Position numbers and translations under genes: made by a program
The notes under the pieces: model-generated
Databases searched by the model: none
The model's input: the letters and a program-made list of their open reading frames with translations, nothing else
Told to the model about the DNA's origin: nothing
In this document: positions 26,341-38,691 of the stretch, one piece after another
How positions within the stretch are numbered: the stretch's first letter is position 1
Layout: every line of letters begins with the position of its first letter
NCBI GenBank assembly: GCA_016647705.1
Contig: CM028336.1
Location: forward strand, 1,736,001 to 1,800,000
Origin: Eucommia ulmoides
Taxonomy: Eukaryota > Streptophyta > Magnoliopsida > Garryales > Eucommiaceae
Direction: 5' to 3'
DNA length: 64,000 nucleotides

Positions 26341-27229
26341 AGTGCCAGAGAGAGAGAGAGATAGGGGCAAAATCGGTAATCCAATTTTCATGGGGGTTTT
26401 GGGATGATTAAAAAATCCATAGTCCTTGAAAAGTTGTTTTTTGGCCATTTGGGACTGCAGAAATTTTTTCCCTAAAATTTATAAACCCCTTATAAACTAC
26501 ACAAATTTATAATAAAATTTAAAAAAAATAAAATTTACACAAATTTATGATAAAATTTTTAAAATATAAAATTTATAAAGGATTAATACCATTGACACCC
26601 CCTATTATTTCCACTAAAACCACGGGAACCCCTATAGTATTCAAATCTCTTGAGACATCCCATAAAATAGTTGGCCACAAGCTTTTGTTTGACTTTGGAG
26701 GAGACTTGAGAATGTACATTGAAAGTTCTTCTGCATTATTAGGTACTCTTTTTATTTTCAGAGTATGAATTACACATTAATTGAGCATTGTCTCTTCTGT
26801 GGACCGACTTTTAAGCAGAGAAACTTGACATCAATTTTGATTGGCTACAACCTTGACTGACTCTGCTAGTAGAAGAGTCTAAGGGTATATTCTATCAAAT
26901 TAATAAGGTGGTAGGAATCTGGATATTTCTTATGAAAGCTACTAGATGGAAATAAGAAATTTCTCTTATCTAGACATATTGTACAGGATAAATATTAGAT
27001 ACACGTTATACAAGATATTGAATAGATATGTACAAGAAATGTATCCCCAATGCATCCAATATAATTGAAACATTTGGGCGTATTCGGGATGTATCATACA
27101 CATATACAGAATATATGACACATTGAAAATATTAATTTCTATATAACTTATTTTGTATTTTATATAACATGTGCGCAAATGATTGTTCTCAATTTTCTAT
27201 CAAAATTCAACCCTAATTAATAATTTATT

Positions 27230-28440
27230 ATTTTTGCAGGAATAAAGTTAGAAATTAAAAAAAAAAAAAAAAAAAAGAAAAAAGACAAAAAATGGAGGAA
27301 AAACAAGGCGACCCGTGAACCAACCCGTCCGTTCGCTCCTGTAACAGGCCCAGGCAACGGCCTGGGCCGCAGATCAAGCTCTGTTTTGGAAGACATTTAT
27401 GGAACAACAAGAGGATATCAATGAAGGCTGAGGAGACCAAATTTAAATTTATATTCCATTTTTTCTCTTTCTTTGGATATTCATTCTTCCTTTGGCAGTG
27501 CAGTTATTTTTCAATCTTCTTCATTTTTTTCCTTTTCTTTTTTCATTCTTTTGTCACTGTATTTTTTGGAGAATTCTTCATGAGGCTTTTCTTGAATATT
27601 TTTGTGGAAGAACATCACTCCATGGAAGGATAAATTCATCAATCAGGATATGGTTGTACTTTTTCCCAAATTTATCTATGTAATTTCATTGTTATTCAAT
27701 TATCTTTTGTTCCAATGCGTCCAAGATTGTACAACAATGATTTTAGTTCTAAATATATGTCTGAACGAATTTACGTTCTAAATAATCTTATAGAAATTTA
27801 GATGTGAATTTATTTGTATTTGTAATTTTAGACTTAATATCTATGGTCTAGATCTAAAAGTTTTATAATCAATTTTATTGGTATTGATATCACTTAATTG
27901 GATAAATTATACTAAACAATTAATTCAATTTAAATTAGTTAACCAGGGAATTGAATCGTGAAGATAGTTTATCTCAATCAAGTGGTCGATTTATCTTTCG
28001 CAGTAATATTAGCTTGTAGATAATATTATATAATTACATACCGAACCAAAAGAATAAGAATGAAATTTAAGGAATAAATTGATGAATTTATGCATTGCCT
28101 TAACCCGACCCCTTTTGTTTATATATATTTTAACAAAATTAAATAATTTCCTGCTATTTAGTTATTAAAATTAATATCAATCCAATTATCAAATATTTCA
28201 CTACGAAAAATAAGATTAAGAATTAATAATTACAATTCAATCAATGTGATTCGACACCCATACTTAAGCACACTATACTATCATAGTTTGCGCTAAAATT
28301 GGGTATTAAATTTGAGCGATTAACAAGTTTTAAATGTATTGTACTAAGTACATTTTTTTGATCGAATCTTGTAAAAGCTATCATAAATGTTATGCTTTTT
28401 ATGATAGTTAGTTGCTTTAAAATATATAATAAATAAAAAA
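27230..28440. mobile_element. Possible old LTR-retrotransposon fossil fragment
   Basis: This low-coding stretch separates the mosaic repeats from the kinase modules. The part near 28240-28340, with 'ttcgacacccatacttaag' followed by a 'gcgctaaaattgggt' string, resembles the leader region seen in some plant Ty3/gypsy elements. No long coding frame is present; the element is broken and incomplete. Assignment is tentative and rests on recall of motif style only. Confidence 0.25.
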
Positions 28441-28754
28441 TATAAAAATAATTACATTTATTAAGCGTGTCATGGACGTACCAATATCTGAATCACGACT
28501 TCCGATGGAGGCCTATCCATAGGGTACCACTGTATACACTGCAACCCAACAATTGTAATTATCCATTGCTCGACTTTGGAGGAGACTTGGGAGTCTACAT
28601 TGAAAGTTCTTTTGCATTATTAAACACTCTTTTTCATTTTCAGAGTATGAATCACATATTAACTGATCATGTGTTTGATGAAGCTCAAAACATTGTGTGG
28701 AGGTACTAAGTTCACTTGTTTGGTCTCTTCCAATGACTGGTTTTTAAGCAATGA

Positions 28755-29695
28755 GACTTGACATCATCGTCACCCTTCTTCACCTTCTTGGTGGTTTTTC
28801 CCACAATTTTGAACAATAACATTCTAAAACTATAGATATCGGATTTGTAGGAAACATTCCCAACGTTCGAAAAGAACACTTTAGGAGCAATTTAGCACAT
28901 TGCACCCCAGGCCGCCCTCATGAACATCGTGCTCTGTTCCTTGGAGCACAATTTCGCCTGCCCAAAATCCAAGATTTTGAAATTGAAATTGCAGTCCAAA
29001 AGGATGTTTTGAGTTTTATTGTGGATTTGTTTGTTTTTTGTGTTATTATTATTATTATTATTATTATTTTTAAAGAACCTCAACAGAATAAGGAGAGCTT
29101 TCATGAATACAAAATTTAGAGGGGGACGAGACTTGACCACTGAAGAGAATCAAAAACAACAAAATAAACTAACGAAAATACAAACAAAAATCAATCATAA
29201 AAACATGACTTAAGAAATTCCTTTGATCTTCCGAATGTTAGGAAAACGAGGACTATCAAGTCTTAAGCATCTACGAACGATTGTCGGACATCCTGATTCG
29301 GACCAGAAGGTCCAATAATCTCCCGCACTTCCTAGCTTAGTTAACAAGTAATCAACCGTGTTAGCTTCCTTGTAACAGTGTGAAATAGAAGCATGAGCAT
29401 TAGAAGTTAGTTCCTTTATATTCTTAATCAGCGACGTTAATCTCCAAAGAATTTAAGATCTCCCAATAACCATCTCGACTAACTGGACATTGTCACTAAC
29501 TATATCCACAGAGAACCACTCGAATTCAATAGAGTACTGAAGCGCGATCCAAATGGTTTTTATCTCATCAAGCAAGCTAGATCCAAACCCAAGAACACAA
29601 CCGTCATGAACACCGCGCTCTGTTCCTTGGAGCACAATTTTGCATGTCCTAAATCCGAGATTTTGGAATTGAAATTGTGATTCAAAAGTTTTTCG
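28755..29695 (-). pseudogene. LRK10L kinase fragments interrupted by an RNase H fragment (module 1)
   Basis: On the minus strand, 29025-28755 reads as a kinase C-lobe: NILLDCNFNFKILDFGQAKL, then CSKEQS, a broken GAM...APK stretch, and SYKSDIYSF. This resembles LRK10L kinases of a different subgroup from the gene at 1.5-4.1 kb. Part of it (the DFG segment) recurs at about 29600-29695. Between the two pieces lies an RNase H-like fragment (see separate entry). Stops interrupt the kinase frame. The same arrangement occurs at 37245-38190, so it was built before duplication. Confidence 0.65.
29060..29600 (-). mobile_element. LINE-type RNase H domain fragment (module 1)
   Basis: On the minus strand the segment reads CVLGFGSSLLDEIKTIWIAL, then QYSIEFEWFSVDIVSDN, and, after a stop and in the same frame, SHCYKEANTVDYLLTKLGSA. 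This order (E..A.. helix, V..SD strand, R/KEAN...A..LG end) matches the RVT_3 RNase H domain at the C-terminus of plant L1-type LINE ORF2 and related stand-alone proteins. The reverse transcriptase is absent. It lies between two copies of an LRK10L kinase segment. It could be a captured host RNase H-like gene instead. Confidence 0.5.
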
Positions 29696-29909
29696 TTTTT
29701 GTTGATAAGTTCTTATAAATTAATTTTTGTATTAATATTTATATAGTAAATTTGTGAATCAATGCGTAGAGACCCATTCGCAAAGTTCGCTTCGGGGCCC
29801 TGAAGACTCGAGACCTACCCGGGAAAGTCAAAGAAGTCCTTGATTTTCTTAAAAATTCATCTTTTGCAAACCAAACAATTCCTAAAATTAGTTTCTCCTT
29901 GCACAATAG

Positions 29910-30933
29910 ACTATGTTCTTCCACCAAGATTTTTATGCCGAATCATATCACTATTCATATTATTGGGGTGCAAATGGAGGATAAGACATTTATCAATGTA
30001 CAGTGCAATTGAAGAATTCTTGTAAAGCAACAACTACCTCGTGCCTTAGTGCCTATTAGGTATTCTTACTCTAATATTAGAAAGAAGACAGATGACTTCA
30101 TGGAAAAATTGGGTAAAAGAGGGTATTGTACTGTTTATGAAAGCAACACTCTGAAGTGGTCCTTTCAATGTTGTCAAAATGTTGGGCATGTCTAAGGATG
30201 AAGTAGCTACAATCGGTAGAATTCAACATGTAAACTTCGTGCAACTCATTGGTTATACGTTATAGTTTCAAGACGGGCTCTTTTCTACGATTATATGCCG
30301 AATAGTACTCTCGACGGATTATTTTTCCAAGAGAAAGAAATAATGTCACTTTGAGTTGCGAAAAAAATGTACCAAATTTTGATTGGAGTTGCATGTGGGA
30401 TCGAGTATTTATATTAGGGTTGTGACACACAAATCATGCATTTCGATATCAAGCCTCATAACATTCTTCTAGACGAACAATGGGGTACATGGCTCACGAG
30501 TTGTCCTGCAAAAACATAAGAGGTGTCTCTTAAAAAGGTGAAGTATGTAGCTTTGGAATGTTGATTGTGGAAATGAAGGGTATGAGGAAGAATGTGGGAG
30601 CATTGGACGAATAGACAAGCGAAGTTTAGTTCTTGTAATGGGTTATGACGAATTTATCGAAGGAAAAAAAGTAGAAATAGGAGAAAAAAGGGCGATGGAG
30701 AGAAAGATGATAATCGTGGTCTTATGGTACATATCAAAATATATCCTAGTAATAGGGCTTCGCAGAGCAAAGTTGCGGGGCTACTTGAAGAAGATGTTCA
30801 ACTCCTGCATATGCTTCCAAGGACTTTTCTCAGTCCTCAGGACATGCCAGTAGAGGAACAGAGAATCAACACAATAAGATCGTCGGAATTTCTGGTCACA
30901 TCGAACATCAAAGGATTTCAGATATTGTTTTAA
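29910..30933 (+). pseudogene. LRK10L exon-3 pseudogene (module 1)
   Basis: The plus strand carries only the membrane-span/kinase exon. A splice-acceptor-like 'ccttgcacaatag' precedes frames reading [33 protein letters not shown], then pieces equivalent to the [17 protein letters not shown] and NILLDEQW segments. After NILLDE the sequence jumps to the MAPEL-equivalent segment, so the DFG motif and activation loop (about 50 residues) are missing. Stops and frame changes are numerous. The tail encodes a PQDMPVEEQRINT end like the intact gene. The same deletion is present in the 38.4-41.1 kb copy. Confidence 0.75.
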
Positions 30934-31379
30934 GGCAATTAATATTGTGAAACGAGTAAATGATAATTTTCTTAGTTTGTATTTGCATGGTGATAGGGAA
31001 TGTTGTAGTAAATTATGTGTCTTTTAAAAGTTTCGTGAGAAATGTTGTTGCTTGTACGAGAAAATTCTTAAGGACTTTCTCTGAAAAAAAGAAATCTAGC
31101 AATGGTATATATAGATTCCTTTGTTATTAGTTTTTCCTATTATATATCTCTTCTTGCTTGGAGATTGCTAAAGAGTTTCATTCAAGTTCAAAATCATGGG
31201 TTTCAAAGCTCAATGTGCCTATATCTTAATCCTAATGGTAGTTTCATAAGGCATTCTTAAAGCCCAAAGAGGAGGCATTAAGGTGGATCGAGAGGAATGT
31301 TGTTTTTTTCTTATTAAAGGTCTAACTAGAGTGATTTGTTATTTGCTTTTCCTATTATAGATCTCTTCTTGTTGGCTTT

Positions 31380-31514
31380 CTTCTTTGGGGATGGCTAAAT
31401 AGCTCCATCGACTCGCACCTCATGCAATGTCTACATCGCCTTTCTTCTGCTGCTGCTTCTCCTTATCTGGTTCCGGTAAATGAATTGCTCCTAAGGATCT
31501 TGCTGAAGAACGAC

Positions 31515-31549
<35 letters not shown>

Positions 31550-31640
31550 GTCTTGTGGGCTTAAACTGGGCCACATATTGGGTCCACAGAAATTGAGCTC
31601 ATCTGTATAAATTACTTTAGATAAATGGGCTCTCTTTTAT
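31380..31640 (-). other. Shortened copy of an unrecognised exon-like block
   Basis: This block matches 41750-42050 ('cgcacctcatgcaatgt', a CTG-rich run, 'gggcttaaactgg', 'aattgggtccacagaaat') but lacks an internal segment, and it carries a long GA tract at 31509-31546. It closes module 1 on the right, as its fuller copy closes module 2. No product is recognised. Confidence 0.4.
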
Positions 31641-33170
31641 TTTTCGATTAAATTAAAAAATTTAATTTAAGTTATAAGGATAATAAAATTAAGTAATAAA
31701 ATTTTAAATTATGTGTAATTCACTCAATTTTTTAACATGTATCACTTAATACTATAAAATATCTAATTTTCACAATTAACAATTATACCAATAATGTAAA
31801 ATCTAAAAAAAAAATTATAGATAATTAAAAAAAAATAGAGAGAAAAATGTCGAGAGAGGATATTTAAAAAAATAAAATTGCAAAAATAAATTTAGGAACA
31901 AAAATTTGTACAAAGATAAATTTTTTTGAAGTTAAAAGTATTAAAAATTCGAATATTTAATATATTCAGCATTTATTTAATATATTCAATAAAACAATGT
32001 CGAGCAAAGTTTAAATTTGAATAGAGGAATAAATGTGTGGCCTTGTTATTGTTTCCTTTTGTTCTAGTTCTTGTTCGTATCATATTTAGGTCTGTAACAA
32101 GTTACGAGATGTCCATTTTCCTTTTAACCATCAAACGTTTCCTCATCGACTTTAAAACACTCCAGTCTAAAATTAATGTTTGCTTTGTAGTTAAAAAGCA
32201 AAGCATTAAACCTCTAAGAGATGACCATATAGATAGACAAGGACACAAGATTAGGTAAACCCCAAATCTAGTAAAACAAGAAGATTATGACTTAATCCAA
32301 CTTCTTCAGAGGATGGAAAATGCGGACGAACACACTAGGCCTAACTAATCCAACGTGGTCCAATAGTAGTGGCTCCAACAAGGTCCAATAGACCTGACCC
32401 AAGTGGTCCAATAAGCTATCCAGAACAACCTACCAAGGAGAAAGGGGGATAAAGACTCAATCGGCTGGAGGGATGAGGTGCTGCCCAACTTGAATGGAGG
32501 AGTCGACCTTAGTTGAGGAATACTCCCATGGAAGTAATTTTTTTTCTTTTTTCTTTTTTTTCAACCAAACACAAATAATTTTTTTAGGATTTTCTTAACA
32601 TAACCACATTTATAAGAATTAAATTACATTGGACCCCACTAATTTAAGCTTAATCAACTATGACCGTTTTTATTTTAATGGAGACTCGGCGATGTATCTC
32701 ACGTACTCTTTCATGTGAGTGGACATCTTTCTCTTTTTAAGTAGTGAGTTTTCTATTTTGAAGTGAGCATTATACGCAAACATTGATTTTTGGAGCTAAG
32801 ATTGAATGGATAAAAATAATGAGTTAAAATATACGTTTCTATGGGCTTTTACCCAGGCGAAACCATCCAATTTTTTTTTTATCTAATTTTAATTTTTATA
32901 CTATAAGAGATGGAAAGACGATGACCTATCACAAAAATCCTAAATAAAGTGGGCCTTTAACTCTTTGCTTGACTTTTTGGTGGAGGAGACTTTGAAATCT
33001 ATAGTGAGCCACTTATAGAAGACATTTTTTGATGGGACCAAAAGTGTTTTCTTTTCACAGTTGACTGATAATATTTCCTTCACACACTTAATTTATTACA
33101 AAATTTCTTATTAGAAACTTAAAAAACATGAGGGTAAAATCACTCATCCTAAATTAAAGAAATGTCTTAA
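31641..33170. repeat. Intergenic DNA homologous to positions 1-1456
   Basis: From about 32030 on, the sequence parallels the left end of the window in the same order: 'ccttgttattg...' text, the LTR-type fossil block (32200-32550), and a shorter form of the 3'-flank repeat (about 32940-33010). Position 31641-32030 is AT-rich with nothing recognisable. No gene is seen. Confidence 0.5.
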
Positions 33171-35513
33171 CTAACTTTCGATTATATTTGAAGTGACAGA
33201 ATATATAAAATCACCCGACGAGATAGAAAAATCAGACGATGGTGTTGTGTTTGTTCTTTGTTCTTCTGCCGGCATGTCCTGAGGACAGAGAAAAGGTTTA
33301 GGAGGTATATGTAGAAGTTGAACTTGTTCTTCAAGCATCTCCACAACTTTGCTCATTGAAGGCCTATCACTAGGCTTTAGTTGGATGCACCATGATGCGA
33401 TGATTATCATCTTCCTCACCATCTCCTTTTCTTCATTCGTTGTTGCACCCATTTCGACTTCTTTTCCTTTGATAACTTGATCATACACCCACGAGTAGAA
33501 GTAAATCTGGCTCGTTTGATCTGCCAGAGCGTTCAAATTCTTCCTCCTACCAGCCATTTCCATAAGCAACATCCCAAAACTATAGACATCGGCTTTGAAA
33601 GAGACACCTCTTATGTTCTTGTAGAACAACTCAGGAGCCATATACCCTATTGTTCCTCTAGCTGCAGTCAGAGACACAATGCTATCTTCAGTTGAATACA
33701 ATTTAACGAGCCCAAAATCAGAAACTTTGGGAACAAAGTTCGCGTCTAAAAAGATGTTGTGAGCCTTGATATCGAAGTGCAAAATTTGAATGTCGCAACC
33801 CCAGTGTAAATACTCGATCCCACGGGCGATTCCAAGCGAAATTTGATACATCTTTTCGCAACTCAAGGAGACATTATTTCCTTCTCTTGGGAAAATGTGT
33901 TTGTCGAGAGAACCATTGGGCATGAAATCATAGACGAGAGCACGTATTGCACTGCTGGCGCAGAAGCCAACGAGATGCACCACGTTTACATGGTGAATTC
34001 TACAGATGGTAGCTACTTCGTTGATGAATTCTTATCCTGTGGCCTTCGATTTCCCCAACATTTTGACAGCAACAAAGCGGCCGCTTCGGAGTTTTGCTTT
34101 ATAAACAATACCATACCCTCTTTCACCCAATATGTCCTTAAAACCATTGGTCATTTTCTTGATATGAGGGTAAGAGTACCTTATAGGCATGAGGTTGTTA
34201 TCACTTCGTAAGAAGTCTTCAATGGTGCCTTACATTGATAAATGTCTTCTCCTCCATTTGCATCCCAATAGTATGAATAGGAATAGGAATATTACCCCGC
34301 ATAGAAATCGTGCCGGAAGTACGAAAATTACTGTGTAAGAGAAAAAAAAAATTAGGAACTGTTCAGTTTGTAGAAGAAGCATTTTAAGGGAAATTATGGA
34401 CATCTTGAATTTCTCTAAGCATTTTAAGGCAAATGATTTTTTAAAATGAGAGACTTCGTCTTACCATCAATAGCCCATGCTTCGACCAATAATTGTCTTA
34501 GGCCTACATCCAACAACAATGAAGAATGTTATAAAGTTGAAATTAGTTGTAACAGCAAATTGAGGGAAAAAAAATTATAGTAATTGTGTTCTGGTTTGGA
34601 TACTTGCACTAATAGTGGGATAGTAAGAATTAGGAGTCAAAAGAAAAACAAATTGTTTAAAAAGATGATCACATACACTTTAATGCAGGGCGGATGGTGG
34701 TTGGGTCAAAGAAATCACAGTAGTTATCACAATCGACTTGGCAGCCATTATTATTATTATTGTTGGTCAAAGAGCAGATTCGACCTCTTCTTTCAGTGTC
34801 TGCAGTACACGCTATACCACAGAAGCTCAAACCCATAGAGCAAACCCTCATGAATGTCTGAAAAAGAGCTTATTCTTCTTTTAAAAATGGGTGCACCAGA
34901 TGAGATCCAAGCCACCAGTCTGATGTTGCAGGAGTCATCTAACTCTGATATTGTAGCCTCTTTCCCTACCACTACATAAGAATAACTATTCGAGTAAGAT
35001 GGAGAAGGCTTGGTTGTGTTTTTTTCACAAGAACCAGCTACATAATAGACGGAGGAATGGGCAAGGGTCTTATTGCAGGTGATAAAAGTTACCGGAGTGC
35101 TCAAGGTCCAGGGACATCTCTCTGTAATAGTGATGAAGAGATGGATCCATGAAGGTTGTAGGTATGTCATCGTCGGACAATGATTGTCTTGGAAAAGACG
35201 AGCAATTACCCTTTTCAAGACCGGGATCGACTAGGCGTATGGAGTAGTAATCATAATCAATTGCCTCCACGTAGTAGGTTTATGAATTCAAGCTCAAAAT
35301 GGCACAATTGTTGTTGCAGGTGAGTTCGTATTCCGAAAGACCGCAATTCTGGGGATCACCTCTCAACCAGAAAGGATAGCTAATGTTTTTAACATTGCCG
35401 CAAGATGGATCACAGTGTTGTGCTGCTCCTTCCATGGCTTTGCAACCTGTTATGATACTACAAAACACAAGTAGAACAAGATGAAGATGATGATGATGGT
35501 GAATAATCGACAT
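33171..35513 (-). pseudogene. LRK10L receptor kinase pseudogene (segmental copy of the 1457-4129 gene)
   Basis: The gene order and exon structure match the intact copy: signal peptide and GUB_WAK start (ATG at 35513, MSIIHHHHHLHLVLL), WAK-associated region, one 39-nt micro-exon near 34465-34503, and a membrane/kinase exon ending at 33171. It is disrupted: a stop after the ILSLNS segment near 35280, frame changes around 35120 and 34800, a stop in the juxtamembrane LSM-GTIEDF segment near 34230, and a CAA-to-TAA type stop ([10 protein letters not shown]) near 34034. The kinase C-lobe remains open for 270 residues with HFDIKAHN and DFG intact. The C-terminus runs on past the intact copy's end ([13 protein letters not shown]). 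Any product would be truncated. Confidence 0.85.
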
Positions 35514-35579
35514 ATTTGGGGTAGGAAGCAACGTGATATCTCTCTTATTTTGCTTATTTCTTCTTCTCTACTTAATAAA

Positions 35580-37020
35580 CAGTTGGAGTGCTCATTTCTC
35601 TCCACTTATGGACTATGGAGTGAACTTTCCTGGAAGCATCCCATTGTGGAAATTGCCCATTTTCTTTTCAAAAAAGAAAAAGCAATGAGATGGTTGGCCA
35701 GCCAAAAAAAAAATAAAAAATAAAATAGATCTTGATACTCGGAAAAAGTGGTTGAAATACGCAAAAAACCAATAGAAGGCAGAGATTGATCCTTGACCTT
35801 GTGGAATGGCCATCTACCATGTCTGGTTGTTCTTCACAGTTCTGCTCCTGGAAAAAAAAAAAAAACAGAACTTGATAATTGAAAAAAGTGGTTGAAATAA
35901 GCAAAAAACCAACTGCAGGTGAGGAATGGCTATCTACCAATTATGGTTGTTCTTCACAGTACTGCTCTTGCCCGAGTATGGAGGAGGAGCATTCCAAGAA
36001 GCCAACTGTAAGATGAGGAGGTGCAACAAGCATCATGACCCAGATACATGGTGAAAACTGAACCTTTTAATCCCAGACAACACTTTAGTCCCCATCAAAC
36101 ACGTGATTATTAATATGTGATTCATACTCTACGAAATGAAAAGAGTACCCAATAATGCAAAATAAATTTTAATGTATGTTCCCAAGTCTTGTCCATAGTC
36201 AAGCAAAGGCTCCTCTAGATTAATAAATTGGCCAAGTGCCTAGACTTGACTTTGTTTCTATTATGTTCTCAAATTAAAAATAAAAATATTGTGTTCTCAA
36301 ATTTTTTATTTCTGTTATAAAAATCCAGGAACACAAACACTAAAACAAACACAACTAATGTTACAAAAAGACCAATAAAAGAAACACGTTAGTTTTAGCA
36401 AGAAGCCTAAAAACCTTGCGGTGATCAATTAAAAATAATTAATTTTCTACTAGAACAATCTCGTATACGTCAAAGTTTGAATTTTTCATCACCGACAAAA
36501 GAAATGAGTACATGATCACTTAACACAGAGGATGACGACATGAAGCTACAAATTCTTTTGATTGCATTTAATCCCTTGGCTTGAAGTAGAATAAAGTAAG
36601 CACCAAATCAACTTGACATGATTAAGGTAAAAAAGATAGGTTTTCGAGACACATTTTGGCTGCTAATGAAGCCACAAATTCGAAATCAAATCAATAATCG
36701 TACTACTTTATCATTAACTCAATCTTGTTTCTATCGAATTACCCTACAAACAAAAAAAAAAAAAATACCATAAGCTATCATACCCAAAAAGAATTACCAT
36801 AGTGAAAAATAAATTGTTTTTAATTGATCCACACAAGCCTCTTTGGACTTATCACCAAAACTAACATGTTTGTTTAACTTTTTGTAGTATTAAGTGCATT
36901 TCTTTTATTGTTTGTGTTCTTAAATTTTTATTTGTATTCTCGAAGTATTTAAAACGGAATAAATTTGAGAACATAATAGAAACAAATTATTTTTATTTTT
37001 CTCTGTCATTTCTTTTTTTG
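35580..37020. repeat. Intergenic repeats between LRK10L pseudogene and module 2
   Basis: A ~130 bp unit is repeated in tandem at about 35720-35850 and 35865-35975 ('aaaaaagtggttgaaata', 'tggttgttcttcacagt'). An inverted copy of the LRK10L 3'-flank-like block lies at 36090-36250. The 'ttaaatttttatttgtatt' module of the 17-27 kb mosaic recurs at about 36840-37010. Short open frames here are poly-F/K artefacts. Confidence 0.5.
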
Positions 37021-37244
37021 CTAACTTGGCCAATTTGTTGATCTCCATAAGCTTTTGCTGAACTTTGGAGGAGACTTGGGAGTCTACATTGAAAGTTTTT
37101 CTGCATTATTAAGTACTCTTTTTCATTTTCAGAGTATGAATCACATATTAACTGATCATGTGTTTGATGAAGCTTAAAGCATTGTGTGAAGGTACTAAGT
37201 TCACTTGTTTGGTCTCTTCCATTGATTGATTTTTAAGAAGAGAG

Positions 37245-38190
37245 ACTTGACATCATCGTTACCCTTCTTCACCTTTTTGGTTGTTTCTCGCACAATTTCG
37301 AACAACAAAATCCCAAAACTAAAGATATTGGATTTGTAGGAAACACTCCCACCATTCCAAAAGAACAGTTTAGGAGCAATTTAACACACTATCCCTTAAG
37401 CTGCCGTCATGAACATCACACCTTGTTCCTTGGAGCACAATTAAACCTATCCAAAATTCGAGATTTTGAAATTGAAATTCCAATCCAAACGAATGTTTTG
37501 AGGTTTCATGTTTTTATCATGGATTTGTTTGTTTTTTGTGTTATTATTATTATTTTTTTTAAGAACCTCGACAAAATGAGGAGAGTTTTATCGATAAATG
37601 CAAAGAATACAAAATTCAGAGAGGGAACAAGACTTAACCAGTAAAAAGAATCGAAACAATAAAATAAACTAACGAGAATGCAAAGAATTCAATCATAAAA
37701 ATATGACTTAAAAAATTCCTTTGATCTTTCAAATGTTAGAAAACCGAAGCCACTCAAGCCTTAAGCATTCACGAACAATTGCCGAAAATCCTAATTCGGA
37801 CTAGAAGGTCCCATAATCTCCCGCACTTCCTAGCTTAGCTAACAAGTAATCAACCGTGTTAGCTTCTTTGTAACAGTGCGAAATAGAAGCATGAACCATA
37901 GAAGTCAATTCTTTTACATTCCTAATCAACGACGTTAATCTCCAAAGAATTTAAGATCTCCCAGCAACCATCTCGACTAGCAGGATATTGTCATTGACTA
38001 TATCCACGAAGAACCACTCGAATTCAACAGAGTACTGGAGCATGATCCAAAGTATTTTTATCTCATCAAGCAAGCTAGATCCAAACCCAAGAACACCGTC
38101 GTCATGAACACCGCACTCTGTTCCTTGGAGCACAATTTTGCCTATCCCAAATCCAAGATTTTGGAATTGAAATTGCAATCCAAAGGGTTT
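37245..38190 (-). pseudogene. LRK10L kinase fragments interrupted by an RNase H fragment (module 2)
   Basis: This is the paralogue of 28755-29695. On the minus strand a kinase C-lobe relic (about 37500-37245) is followed by an RNase H-like fragment (about 38100-37590; CVLGFGSSLLDEIK-equivalent, SHCYKEANTVDYLLAKLGSA) and a second piece of the kinase DFG segment (about 38190-38100). Both copies share the same insertion layout. Confidence 0.6.
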
Positions 38191-38691
38191 TTGTTTTTTG
38201 TTGATAAGTTCTTATAAATTAACTTTTTTATTAATAGTTATATATTAAATTTGCAAATCAATGCGTAGAGACCCATTCGCAAAGTTTGCTTTGGGGCCCT
38301 GAAGAATCGAGACCTGCCCTACCGGCTACCGGGGAAACCCAAGAAGTCTTTAATTTTCTTATAAAAACATCTTTTGCAAACCAAACAGTTCCTAAAATTA
38401 GTTTCTCCTTGCACAATAGACTATGTTCTTCCACCAAATTTTTTATGCCGGATCATATTGCTATTCATATTATTAGGGTGCAAATGGAGGAAAAGACATT
38501 TATCAATGTACAGTGCAATTGAAGAATTCTCGTAAAGTAACAACCTCCTCATGCCTTGGTGCCTATAATGTATTCTTAATATTAGAAAGATGACAAATGA
38601 CTTGAAGGAGAAGTTGGGTAAAACAGGGTACAATACTGTTTATGAAAGGGACACTTTGAAGCGGCCCTTTCAATGTTGTCAAAATGTAGGT

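Larger units (their letters stand above)
25360..26478. mobile_element. Inverted-repeat element without transposase (MULE/MITE-like)
   Basis: The outer arms share 'tttaggga...caacttttcaag' at both ends. The inner arms match well: 25550-25690 contains 'catgatttggacccaaaaa' and 'tattatttcaatttcaaa', whose reverse complements lie at 26040-26160. Between the arms are a ~29 bp tandem repeat (25720-25850), an (AT)n tract (25989-26028) and GC-rich hairpin units (26208-26340). No transposase is visible and I could not identify a target duplication. Order and family are uncertain. Confidence 0.55.
17400..27150. repeat. Mosaic of ~4 copies of a composite ~1.2 kb repeat
   Basis: Recurring modules are: 'ggattaataccattgacac' through 'gcaactcatttgcaccaacc' (17.43, 20.69 partial, 21.92 variant, 23.29, 26.58 kb); a block with 'catattgtactggataaata' and 'gtatccaatataattgaaac' (17.83, 22.6, 23.69, 24.65, 26.95 kb); a 'ttaaatttttatttgta' block (18.24, 21.78, 24.07 kb; also 36.9 kb); and the LRK10L 3'-flank-like block (18.4, 22.3, 24.37, 26.68 kb). 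They are interrupted by other repeats at about 18.64-21.58, 22.79-23.28 and 24.87-26.48 kb. Tandem 'tctattatataaaacatgac' repeats at 18700-18830 are a weak Helitron-end candidate. No intact gene is seen. Confidence 0.6.

Noticed and set aside
25856-26448. Open frames on both strands across the GA-rich and GC-rich tract
   Set aside because: They translate simple repeats (LSLSLS, RERERE) with no protein-like composition.
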